DNA from: Veillonella sp.
GTDB lineage: Bacteria > Bacillota > Negativicutes > Veillonellales > Veillonellaceae
Direction of reading: 5' to 3'
Length of the DNA: 64,000 nt
Assembly: GCF_018364065.1 (NCBI RefSeq)
Contig: NZ_JAGZMO010000009.1
Span: 1-64,000, forward strand
In this document: one piece after another, positions 38,039 to 45,105 of the stretch
Position numbering within the stretch: the stretch's first letter is position 1
How the letters are laid out: the number at the start of each line of letters is the position of its first letter
Position numbers and translations under genes: made by a program
The notes under the pieces: generated by a model
Seen by the model: only the letters and a program-made list of their open reading frames with translations
Database searches by the model: none
What the model was told of the DNA's origin: nothing

Positions 38039-38456
38039 GTTCATTACCTCCTAATTTTTTCAGTAACTTTACCATTTCTTCTTTTTCTGACTTGCTCAAT
38101 ATGGCTAATTCATTTCTTAACATCGCTGCATTCTCAGGGGCCAACTTACTGATTACGTCGTACCCTTCCGGCGTCAAATGCAATATACAAACGCGGCGGT
38201 CATGTTCATCCCCCAGTCGTTCAATGTATTTCATTTTTACCAGATTATTCACAATGATGGAGATCGTCCCCACACTGCTGAGAATGGATTCGCGCACCTG
38301 GCCGACGGTCAAGTCGCCTTTACTATACAAACATTCAAGGACGGCAAACTGACTGAAGGTCAAATTGTGCTTCGCCGCCAACGCGGCCGTCTTTCGGTCT
38401 ATATCATTTACAATGCGATGTAGGCCGATAATCACCTTTGCCTCTGTACTGTGCAA
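38022..38456 (-). CDS. MarR family transcriptional regulator
   Basis: 144 residues with winged helix (LTVGQVRESILSSVGTISIIVNNL) and wing DEHDRRVCILHLTPEG. The start codon is TTG, 5 bases after GGGGTGA; no ATG is available in the right place. Upstream lie two palindromes (38654-38675, 38689-38708) expected to bind it, and a 9-bp repeat array. Probably autoregulates marR-pirin. Confidence 0.93.
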   Translation of the reverse strand: MHSTEAKVIIGLHRIVNDIDRKTAALAAKHNLTFSQFAVLECLYSKGDLTVGQVRESILSSVGTISIIVNNLVKMKYIERLGDEHDRRVCILHLTPEGYDVISKLAPENAAMLRNELAILSKSEKEEMVKLLKKLGGNEHGTES

Positions 38457-38518
38457 GTTGTCACCCCTTCACGAATATACGGGACTAATAGAGCCGTATC
38501 TTCTAATAATTTAAAAAA

Positions 38519-38599
38519 CTGAAATCTTTGAAATCTTTGAAATCTTTGAAATCTCTGAAATCTCTGAAATCTCTGAAATCTTTAAATTCTCTAAAAATT
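38519..38599. repeat. 9-bp tandem array in the marR 5' region
   Basis: Seven near-perfect copies of C/T-TGAAATCT from 38519 to 38581, then two decayed units to 38599. It sits between the palindromic operators and the TTG start of marR. Nearby TTCATTTT is also repeated three times (about 38628-38641). Confidence 0.92.
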
Positions 38600-38653
38600 T
38601 CTGCTAACTAATCTAATTTCATTTTTTCATTTTTTCATTTTGAAAAACTCTCA

Positions 38654-38708
38654 GAAATATCTAATTAGATATTTCTTACAAACTCATTATATATCTAATT
38701 AGATATAT
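38654..38708. promoter_or_regulatory. Paired MarR-type operators
   Basis: Two perfect palindromes share the core ATATCTAATTAGATAT: one of 22 bp at 38654-38675 and one of 20 bp at 38689-38708, centres 34 bases apart. Size and symmetry match MarR sites, about 200-250 bases upstream of the marR start. Confidence 0.75.
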
Positions 38709-38898
38709 TGTAAAGCGATAATATTCGATATGGATTTCTCAGACCATCAAATAATCCCCTTAGCAAGGCTGAAGATATAGACCTAACGAAATACAACCTA
38801 ACGAAATACAACCTAACGATATACAGCTTTAGCCGGCGCAAAGGGCTGTATATCGAACAGGCATATTAAGTTACCGATTCCATGGCCGATAAAAACAA

Positions 38899-38932
38899 AA
38901 AAGCCCGCCGCTCATAAGAGCCGACGGGCTTC
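38899..38932 (-). terminator. Terminator of the metE-like/azlCD operon
   Basis: AGCCCGTCGGCTC-type stem (AAGCCCG / CGGGCTT with inner CTC/GAG) followed by TTTTTTG on the minus strand. Confidence 0.88.
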
Positions 38933-38990
38933 TAACCTACAATATGATATATACTATGTAATATATTATAACAATATGCCACTGCATAAA

Positions 38991-39107
38991 GCATTAAGTA
39001 TAAGCATTAAGTATAAGCATTAAGTATAAGCATTAAGTATAAACAGTAAGCATAAACATCAAGACTAAGCATTAAACAGAAAACATGAGCTTAATCATAA
39101 ACATAAG
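38991..39107. repeat. 13-bp tandem array downstream of azlD
   Basis: Nine consecutive 13-base units from 38991; the first four (GCATTAAGTATAA) are identical and the remaining five decay toward the azlD stop at 39115. On the coding strand the unit resembles the azlD end (GTATTTGCTTA versus GTTTATGCTTA). Confidence 0.88.
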
Positions 39108-39114
39108 GCTACGC

Positions 39115-39444
39115 TTAAGCAAATACGGTTTGTACCAGTATCATGTAGAACACGGTACTGACTAAGATAGACACCAGGAAGTTTCGTTTGTAAAGATGGA
39201 CTCCTACGAGGAGTAGCATAGCCAAAACTTCAGGAATTCCATTCGGTGCTACTACGAAGGATATGTTTTTCAAAGAATACACTACCAGGAGGCCCATAAC
39301 GGCGCCGGGCAGCACTTTGCCCAAGTAGTTTACAATGGCCGGCGGTTTACCTGTTTTAGCAAACAAAGCAAAGGAGATAAATCGCGTTACCATAGTGCCT
39401 AACACGACGCTGCCGATAGTTATAGCAATTTCCCATGCACTCAC
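39115..39444 (-). CDS. azlD: AzlD family branched-chain amino acid transport protein
   Basis: 109 residues, four hydrophobic segments, small partner of AzlC in a two-component exporter. Overlaps the azlC stop by 4 bases (ATGA-type coupling). Within a SAM-riboswitch operon, which points to methionine or a related substrate. Confidence 0.92.
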   Translation of the reverse strand: MSAWEIAITIGSVVLGTMVTRFISFALFAKTGKPPAIVNYLGKVLPGAVMGLLVVYSLKNISFVVAPNGIPEVLAMLLLVGVHLYKRNFLVSILVSTVFYMILVQTVFA

Positions 39445-40157
39445 GATTCATCCACCGCCTTCCCCTTATAGAAATACATGCCGATAAATACAACCAGCAT
39501 CATCAACATAGCCGGAACCATGAAATAGTTTGGTCCAAAATACAGCAAGGATCCCGCTGAAATCACCAGTCCGATAATACCATACTGTTTCTTGTCCGAT
39601 TTTAAAAGATAATCGAGGAACAGCACGCCAAATAAGGCTGCCAACACAAATTCGATGCCTTTCAAGTTAAAAGTAATAAACTGACTGCCAACGGCACCTA
39701 TGAACGCCCCCACTACCCAATACAGGAAATTGAGCCATGTAACATGGAGATAAAACCATCCCCGGTCAATCTCAGGCGGCAAGGAGCAGGTCGCATTAAT
39801 GGCAAATGTTTCATCACACATGCCAAAAATGACAGGCCAGCGCTTCCATCCCAGCGGCATATATTTAGTTATCATGGTCAATCCGTAAAAGATATGACGC
39901 GCATTCACCATCAGTGCCAGTGCAAAGGCTCCCACCGGATCAAATGGCGATACTAATAAAGCGACGGTAACGAACTCCATAGAGCCCGCGTAGATTAATG
40001 CAGCCATCAATACCGGTAAATACCATGGCAATCCCTGATCGGTTGCATACAAACCATAGGATATGCCGAGAAACAGGAATCCTGCGCAGATTGGCACAGT
40101 AAGTGGGAAGGCGTAACGAAACGCCTCCCATCCTTTATTACTTTTATCAATCTTCAT
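39441..40157 (-). CDS. azlC: AzlC family amino acid exporter, large subunit
   Basis: 238 residues, multi-pass. AGFLFLGISYGLY and MVNARHIFYGLTM are family hallmarks. AzlCD/BrnFE pairs export branched-chain amino acids and, in Corynebacterium, methionine. Overlaps the preceding metE-like gene by 11 bases. Confidence 0.94.
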   Translation of the reverse strand: MKIDKSNKGWEAFRYAFPLTVPICAGFLFLGISYGLYATDQGLPWYLPVLMAALIYAGSMEFVTVALLVSPFDPVGAFALALMVNARHIFYGLTMITKYMPLGWKRWPVIFGMCDETFAINATCSLPPEIDRGWFYLHVTWLNFLYWVVGAFIGAVGSQFITFNLKGIEFVLAALFGVLFLDYLLKSDKKQYGIIGLVISAGSLLYFGPNYFMVPAMLMMLVVFIGMYFYKGKAVDES

Positions 40158-41292
40158 AAGTCCCCCACGCCTTTTCCGCCACGCGTTTGATAAGCGCCAA
40201 CTTAGCGAACTGTTCCGCTTCAGTCAAATTATTACCTTCTTCTGTTGAGGCAAAACCACATTGCGGGCTCAAGGCTAATTGTTCTTTCGGTACATACAAA
40301 CTTGCTTCTTCAATACGTGCTAATAAATCGTCTTCGTTTTCTAATTCCGGGAATTTAGATGTAACAAGACCTAATACCACTTTCTGATTTTTAATAAAAC
40401 GAAGTGGCGTAAAGCCGCCGGCTCGATCAGAATCGTATTCTAAAAAGAACCCGTCAATGTTGCAATGGCCGAACAATGTTTCCGCAACCGGTTCATATCC
40501 CCCCGAAGAGAACCAGGTCGAACGGAAATTGCCGCGGCAAATATGCATGGTCACAGCTAAATCATCAGGTTTGCCTTCCAAGGCATAATTAATAACTTCC
40601 ACATATTTTTCTGCAATGTACTGCAAATCTAAGCCGCGAAGGGCGTACTCTTTGCGTTTCGTTTCATCGCAGAATTCACCCCAGGACGTATCATCTAATT
40701 GTAAATAGCGACAACCGGCATCATAAAAAGCCTGAATTGCTTTGCGATAGGCTTTAGCAATGGTTTTAAATAAATCTTCTTGATTTTCATACTGCGGAAT
40801 CGGTTCGTAATTTTCTTCACGAACACAGCAGATTAGATGCAGCATGGATGGTGAAGGGATAGTAAACTTCGCCACCGCTCTATCTCCGGCCGCCTCTTTT
40901 ACAAATTTAAAATCTTCCAAGAACGGATGATTATCAGGGAAGTCGATGTCCCCTACAATTTTCAACGTAGCCGCTTTCGGCTGATGGCCTTTAAACGCTA
41001 CAGACCAGTGATCCGCTTTAATGCGTTCAACGCCTGCCAATTGTTCTAAAAAGTCTAAATGCCAGTAAGCACGACGGAATTCACCGTCCGTTACAGCCTT
41101 CAAACCTACTTCAATTTCTTTATCAATCACATCACGGATGGCTTCGTCTTCTACCTTGCGAAGCTCCGCTTTACTGATTGTCCCCTCTTCCGCCGCCTGA
41201 CGCGCCTTCTTCACGGAATCAGGACGTAAAAAACTGCCTACTACATCGTAGCGAAACGGACCTTTCCCAATTGTCTGTTTTTCATTACTCAT
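40147..41292 (-). CDS. Cobalamin-independent methionine synthase-like protein (MetE C-terminal domain)
   Basis: 381 residues equal to the catalytic half of MetE (YxjG/YxjH type). The zinc site residues appear as MHICRGN (His, Cys), an internal Glu and the late C in ALSPQCGFAS. Such proteins lack the N-terminal half and may use an alternative methyl donor. The start at 41292 follows GAGAGGAG; a longer frame to 41355 runs into the riboswitch terminator. Expression is controlled by the SAM-I riboswitch just upstream. Confidence 0.93.
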   Translation of the reverse strand: MSNEKQTIGKGPFRYDVVGSFLRPDSVKKARQAAEEGTISKAELRKVEDEAIRDVIDKEIEVGLKAVTDGEFRRAYWHLDFLEQLAGVERIKADHWSVAFKGHQPKAATLKIVGDIDFPDNHPFLEDFKFVKEAAGDRAVAKFTIPSPSMLHLICCVREENYEPIPQYENQEDLFKTIAKAYRKAIQAFYDAGCRYLQLDDTSWGEFCDETKRKEYALRGLDLQYIAEKYVEVINYALEGKPDDLAVTMHICRGNFRSTWFSSGGYEPVAETLFGHCNIDGFFLEYDSDRAGGFTPLRFIKNQKVVLGLVTSKFPELENEDDLLARIEEASLYVPKEQLALSPQCGFASTEEGNNLTEAEQFAKLALIKRVAEKAWGTYED

Positions 41293-41325
41293 GTTCTCAA
41301 TCTCCTCTCGTTTTCGACAGATAAT

Positions 41326-41470
41326 AAAAAATGCCGTCAACAAATGACGACACACTGTCTTATCATCTGTCGGTTTCCCGTTGGACTTAGCACCTTGCGT
41401 TACAATGAGAGTTGTAAGGCAGGTTGCCGCAGCATCACAGGGCCAATTCCCTCAGCTGCTCTAGATGATA
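41326..41470 (-). promoter_or_regulatory. SAM-I (S-box) riboswitch with terminator
   Basis: On the minus strand P1 pairs TATCATC (41470-41464) with GATGATA (41367-41361). Inside are the S-box landmarks AGAG...CTGAGGGA-TTGGCCCTGTGA, GCGGCAACC and AAGGTGCTAAGTCCA. A terminator hairpin GTCGTCA/TGACGGC with ATTTTTT occupies 41351-41326, right before the metE-like gene. High SAM would therefore stop transcription. Confidence 0.95.
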
Positions 41471-41593
41471 CTATAAAATTATAGTTCCCAATTGGCATAA
41501 AATATAACCTATTATTGCTATAAAATATAACCTATTAGATGTATATTATATTACTTCAAACAAGATAGGCCTGTCAACTACAGGAATACAAAA

Positions 41594-41634
41594 AGAGCAC
41601 CGAGAGCTGTGCCATGCACAGCCTTCGATGCTCT
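41594..41634 (-). terminator. Terminator of the hydrogenase gene
   Basis: AGAGCA-CGA-GCTGTG / GCACAGC-TCG-TGCTCT stem followed by TTTTTG on the minus strand. Confidence 0.88.
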
Positions 41635-41656
41635 AATATCCTTCTATACGGTCTCT

Positions 41657-41691
41657 AATTCAAAAAAGCGATTATTCAGCTTTTTTGAATT
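41657..41691 (-). other. Perfect hairpin across the hydrogenase stop codon
   Basis: Arms AATTCAAAAAAGC and GCTTTTTTGAATT (13 bp) with a 9-base loop; the TAA stop (41674-41672) is inside the loop. It could influence termination or mRNA stability. Confidence 0.75.
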
Positions 41692-43114
41692 TAGGAGATG
41701 TTGGGCAGGTTTCAGGAGTTACGTCCTTACGTTCACCAAGGTCGCTGCTGCGATTAGTGAAATGAGTGTGTAACAACTGTTCGGACAATTCGCCCAATGG
41801 TTTATCAAAGAATTCAGTGTAAATTGCTTTGATTTCAGGGTTTTCATAGCTGGAACGAAGTTTCATGTTAGCGTCCATATCGTAGATACCTTTGATACGA
41901 GCTTCTCTAACTTTGTTAGCTACAGGCATTTTCACGCGTGGCTGTCCGCCGCCGCCGATACAACCGCCTGGGCAAGCCATCATTTCAACGAAATCATATT
42001 TCTTGCCGTTTGCTTTCATATCGTCAAGGAATGTACGGATATTTTTACCGCCATGAACAACGGCCAATTTCAATGTTTTGTCGCCGATTTGAACTTCAGC
42101 TTCACGAACGCCTTCCATGCCGCGTACTTCCTGTAAGTTAGTGTAACGATCTGGAGTTGGTTCATCACCTGTGATGAATTTGTAAGCACTGCGAACAGCT
42201 GCTTCCATAACACCGCCGGTATTACAGAAAATTACGCTGCCGCCGGTTTCAGCACCGATGTATTTGTCCATCTGGGATTCTTCAACTTGAGTGAAGTCGA
42301 TACCGGATTCACGGATCCATTTACCGAATTCGCGAGTTGTGATGCAGTAATCAGTATCGCGAAGTTCTTCTTTATCCCAGTAAGCAGCACTCTTGTTCTG
42401 TTCTGGACGACGAATTTCGAATTTCTTAGCTGTACAAGGAGCTACGCTGACAGACACGATTTTTTCAGGATCGATGTTCATCTTCTTAGCGAAGTATGTT
42501 TTAATAACAGCCGCTTCCATAGCGATACAGCTGCGAGTTGTGGAAATGTTTGGTAAATATTCAGGGTAATAAGTTTCAGCAAATTTTACCCATGCAGGGC
42601 AGCAGCTTGTAAACTGTGGCAATTCGCCATGGCCGTTTACAACGCGTTCGATTAATTCGCTGGCTTCTTCCATGATAGTTAAGTCTGCACCGAAGTTAGT
42701 ATCAACTACATAGTCGGCACCAAGGGCACGCAATGCGCCAATCATTTTGCCTTCTAAAACGGAACCCGGTTCATAACCGAATTCTTCACCGATACCTACG
42801 CGTACAGCAGGTGCTGTCTGGATAACAACGATTTTTTCAGGATCTGCAATAGCTGCTTTTACTTCGTCCAATTCGGAACGTTCGTTCATGGAATCGAATG
42901 GGCAGGCTGCTGCGCACTGACCGCAATGGATACAGATTGGTTCATCACCGGTAGACTCTAAATCATAGTAGTCCAAAACGCTCATAACGTCAGCACAGGC
43001 ACGACGACATAATGTACAGTTTTTACATTTGTCCAAGTCATGCACGATAGCAGGGTTGTTCTCAGAAATAGGAACACGACGATCAATGTGTTGGAATCGA
43101 CTTTCGAAACTCAT
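41672..43114 (-). CDS. [FeFe] hydrogenase, monomeric, two N-terminal 4Fe-4S clusters
   Basis: 480 residues. A 2x[4Fe-4S] ferredoxin domain (C30, C33, C36, C40 and C61, C64, C67, C71) is followed by the H-cluster domain: L1 TSCCPAW (169-175), L2 APCTAKK (225-231) and L3 MACPGGCIGGGGQP near residue 390. L2 has Ala where group A enzymes have Met, and STTRSCIAME replaces the usual SPQQM segment, so it looks like a group B-type enzyme. It should exchange electrons between ferredoxin and H+/H2. ATG 43114 chosen after TGAGGTG; GTG at 43123 is too close. Maturases are not in the window. Confidence 0.93.
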   Translation of the reverse strand: MSFESRFQHIDRRVPISENNPAIVHDLDKCKNCTLCRRACADVMSVLDYYDLESTGDEPICIHCGQCAAACPFDSMNERSELDEVKAAIADPEKIVVIQTAPAVRVGIGEEFGYEPGSVLEGKMIGALRALGADYVVDTNFGADLTIMEEASELIERVVNGHGELPQFTSCCPAWVKFAETYYPEYLPNISTTRSCIAMEAAVIKTYFAKKMNIDPEKIVSVSVAPCTAKKFEIRRPEQNKSAAYWDKEELRDTDYCITTREFGKWIRESGIDFTQVEESQMDKYIGAETGGSVIFCNTGGVMEAAVRSAYKFITGDEPTPDRYTNLQEVRGMEGVREAEVQIGDKTLKLAVVHGGKNIRTFLDDMKANGKKYDFVEMMACPGGCIGGGGQPRVKMPVANKVREARIKGIYDMDANMKLRSSYENPEIKAIYTEFFDKPLGELSEQLLHTHFTNRSSDLGERKDVTPETCPTSPKFKKAE

Positions 43115-43361
43115 ATTTTGCACCTCACATAAAAAATACTAGTTATGTATTCAAAATTGCGGATACTTTCCGCATCGTCAAGGCATCCTTAATGCGCCCT
43201 CACTTGCTCTGTTGAGGCGTGCGCACTCAACAATTGTCTTATCATAAGTATATCATCTGAAAAAGCCACTTTTCAAATAGGAATTTACATTGATAATGGA
43301 CATATGTTCATATTTCAGAGTATTTCTTTACATTTTCTATACATAATTTATATACTTGGTA

Positions 43362-43374
43362 TGAATTGAATTCA
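43362..43374. promoter_or_regulatory. Third copy of the TGAATTNAATTCA box
   Basis: Identical over 16 bases (TGAATTGAATTCAATG) to the first box at the tetR promoter (27275). It lies between the hydrogenase and dehydrogenase genes. Confidence 0.55.
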
Positions 43375-43471
43375 ATGTTTTAAAATTTAATATGACAAGA
43401 TGAAAAATAGCGCTACCATAGGATGAAAAACAGTATTATGACGAAATCTCATTTCAAAAAGATAAAATAGT

Positions 43472-43499
43472 TTTACTTTATTAAAAGTTGGCGTATAAT
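43472..43499 (+). promoter_or_regulatory. Promoter of the hydroxyacid dehydrogenase gene
   Basis: TTTACT (43472-43477), 16 bases, TATAAT (43494-43499); leaves a 5' leader of about 95 bases. Confidence 0.6.
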
Positions 43500-43599
43500 A
43501 AGCGTATAAATATTCTTGTCGTCCACGGTCGGCGGACAGTTCCAAAGCCGTACGAACGGGGACCTGTTTCTTTTTTACCCACAAATGATGAGGTGTACC

Positions 43600-44553
43600 A
43601 TGAAAATTATTGTAATGGAACCATTAGGTGTAAGACTGCAGAAAATTGAAGAGTTAGCGGCACCGCTTAAAGCGCAAGGTCATGATTTCGTATATTACGA
43701 AACCAAGGAAACTGACCAGGCCGCCCTCTTAGAACGTGTAAAAGATGCAGACATTATTATGTTGGCCAATCAGCCATTGTCCGGCGACATCATCCGCCAA
43801 TGCCCTAATTTGAAGTTTATTTCCATCGCTTTCACCGGCGTTGACCATGTAGACTTGGCCGCTTGCCGCGAACGTGAAATCGTTGTTTCCAATGCGGCCG
43901 GCTACTCCACTAACGCCGTAGCGGAACTTGCATTCGGTCTCGCCATTTCAACAATCCGCAACATCGTGCCATGTGACGAACGTTGCCGCACCAACGGAAC
44001 TAAAGACGGCCTTGTAGGCTTCGAATTGTTTGGCAAAACATTCGGTGTTGTAGGTACCGGTGCTATCGGCCGCCGCGTAGCTGAAATCGCTTTGGCCTTC
44101 GGCTGCAAAGTTATCGCTTACAACCGCAGTGTAAAACCTGAGTTGGAAGCTAAAGGCGTAACATTCGTAGACAAAGACACTCTTTTCAAAGAAGCGGACT
44201 TCGTATCCTTACATACTCCATTGACTGCTGAAACTAAAGGTCTTGTAAATGATGCAGCCATCCGTCTTATGAAACCAACCGCAGTTCTTATCAACACGGC
44301 TCGCGGCGGCGTAGTCGACAGCGAAGCCTTGGCAAACGCTCTTAATGAAGGCCGTTTAGCCGCAGCAGGCATTGACGTTTTCGAAATGGAACCTCCAATT
44401 CCTACAGATCACCCTCTTTGCCATGCTAAAAACTGCGTACTTACTCCGCATGTAGCCTTCGCCAGCAAAGAAGCCCTTGAAACACGTGCTGATATCGTGT
44501 TCAAAAACATCGACTGCTACTTGGAAGGGGCTCCTCAAAACTTAGTGAAATAA
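43600..44553 (+). CDS. D-isomer-specific 2-hydroxyacid dehydrogenase
   Basis: 317 residues. NAD-binding GTGAIGRRVAEIA in the middle, catalytic Arg in NTARGGVVDSEAL, Glu in DVFEMEPP and His in TPHVAFASKEA. Reduces a 2-oxoacid to the D-hydroxyacid or the reverse; lactate, glycerate and hydroxyisocaproate are all possible. Start 43600 follows TGAGGTG; the frame is open further upstream but has no ribosome binding site there. Confidence 0.94.
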   Translation: MKIIVMEPLGVRLQKIEELAAPLKAQGHDFVYYETKETDQAALLERVKDADIIMLANQPLSGDIIRQCPNLKFISIAFTGVDHVDLAACREREIVVSNAAGYSTNAVAELAFGLAISTIRNIVPCDERCRTNGTKDGLVGFELFGKTFGVVGTGAIGRRVAEIALAFGCKVIAYNRSVKPELEAKGVTFVDKDTLFKEADFVSLHTPLTAETKGLVNDAAIRLMKPTAVLINTARGGVVDSEALANALNEGRLAAAGIDVFEMEPPIPTDHPLCHAKNCVLTPHVAFASKEALETRADIVFKNIDCYLEGAPQNLVK

Positions 44554-44566
44554 TCTTTTGACCTGG

Positions 44567-44604
44567 TCAAAATTTCATTGCTTAATCAAAATTTTATTTT
44601 ATAA
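44567..44604. repeat. 19-bp tandem duplication after the dehydrogenase gene
   Basis: Units 44567-44585 and 44586-44604 share TCAAAATTT-ATT at the same 19-base period, 13 bases after the stop codon. Confidence 0.75.
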
Positions 44605-44690
44605 TCACCCCTCAACTTGCGTCGTACACTAGAAATATTATATATTGTATATATAAACGTTTTCTATAACCGCGAGGAGGTGAAATACCA

Positions 44691-44846
44691 ATGAAATACG
44701 TTTCCACTACTATAAAAACCGGGATTTCCTTTGGCTCTGCATTGGCCATGGTCGTTAGTTATACTAATTGGCATTCGATTCCATGGGCCATATTTCACGG
44801 CATTCTCGGTTGGGTCTATGTAATTTATTACGCGATTTTCCACTAA
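44691..44846 (+). CDS. Small hydrophobic membrane protein (51 residues)
   Basis: ATG at 44691, TAA at 44844-44846, with GAGGAGGTG as an excellent ribosome binding site. The protein has two hydrophobic stretches (GISFGSALAMVVSYT and AIFHGILGWVYVIYYAIF) joined by NWHSIPW. The second half (W-A-I-x-H-G-I-L-G-W-x-Y-V-I-Y) matches small uncharacterised membrane proteins I have seen in other Firmicutes. Function unknown; a terminator follows directly. Confidence 0.85.
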   Translation: MKYVSTTIKTGISFGSALAMVVSYTNWHSIPWAIFHGILGWVYVIYYAIFH

Positions 44847-44869
44847 TCAAACAGTAGCCAATGATAGGC

Positions 44870-44926
44870 ATCGCATAACAGCTAAAAGGCAGTGAATATC
44901 GCATAACATGCTAAAAGGCAGTGAAT
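44870..44926. repeat. 28/29-bp tandem duplication overlapping a terminator
   Basis: ATCGCATAACA(T)GCTAAAAGGCAG-type units at 44870-44897 and 44898-44926, differing by one inserted T. The second copy supplies the left arm of the terminator at 44916-44960. Confidence 0.93.
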
Positions 44927-44960
44927 ACTGAATTATCTCAGTGTTCACTGCCTCTTTTTT
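44916..44960 (+). terminator. Terminator after the small membrane protein gene
   Basis: AGGCAGTGAATACTGA / TCAGTGTTCACTGCCT stem with TTTTTT tail. Confidence 0.92.
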
Positions 44961-45047
44961 TCTATTTTGTCCTAACCGCTTTTCCGTTTTTGTCCGAACA
45001 GAACGGCTTATCAGGGCGTATCAAGGATTATCAGGGTTCATTATAAT

Positions 45048-45105
45048 ATAGAATCCTATTTACTGTTTTTAATCTCATAGGATTCTATTTGCTGTTTTTA
45101 ATTTC
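45048..45105. repeat. 29-bp tandem duplication copying a gene end and its stop codon
   Basis: Units 45077-45105 and 45048-45076 are both 29 bases and nearly identical. On the minus strand the first encodes the last residues E-I-K-N-S-K and TAG of the permease; the second repeats them downstream of the stop, still readable as E-I-K-N-S-K-stop. Confidence 0.95.

Larger units (their letters stand above)
38457..39114. other. Intergenic region with repeats, operators and terminator
   Basis: 658 bases without a gene. It contains, from left, a 9-bp array, two palindromes, the azlCD terminator and a 13-bp array; each is listed. GAAATACAACCTAAC also recurs near 38790-38815. Confidence 0.7.
43115..43599. 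other. Divergent hydrogenase / hydroxyacid dehydrogenase intergenic region
   Basis: 485 bases with a TetR-type palindrome (43362-43374) and a promoter for the rightward gene (43472-43499). The leader between 43517 and 43580 contains short dyads (GTCCAC/GCGGAC; CCGT/ACGG) but no riboswitch class I can name. Confidence 0.55.

Noticed and set aside
43517..43590. Possible riboswitch in the leader of the hydroxyacid dehydrogenase
   Set aside because: Only short weak dyads are visible and no conserved core of a known class could be matched.
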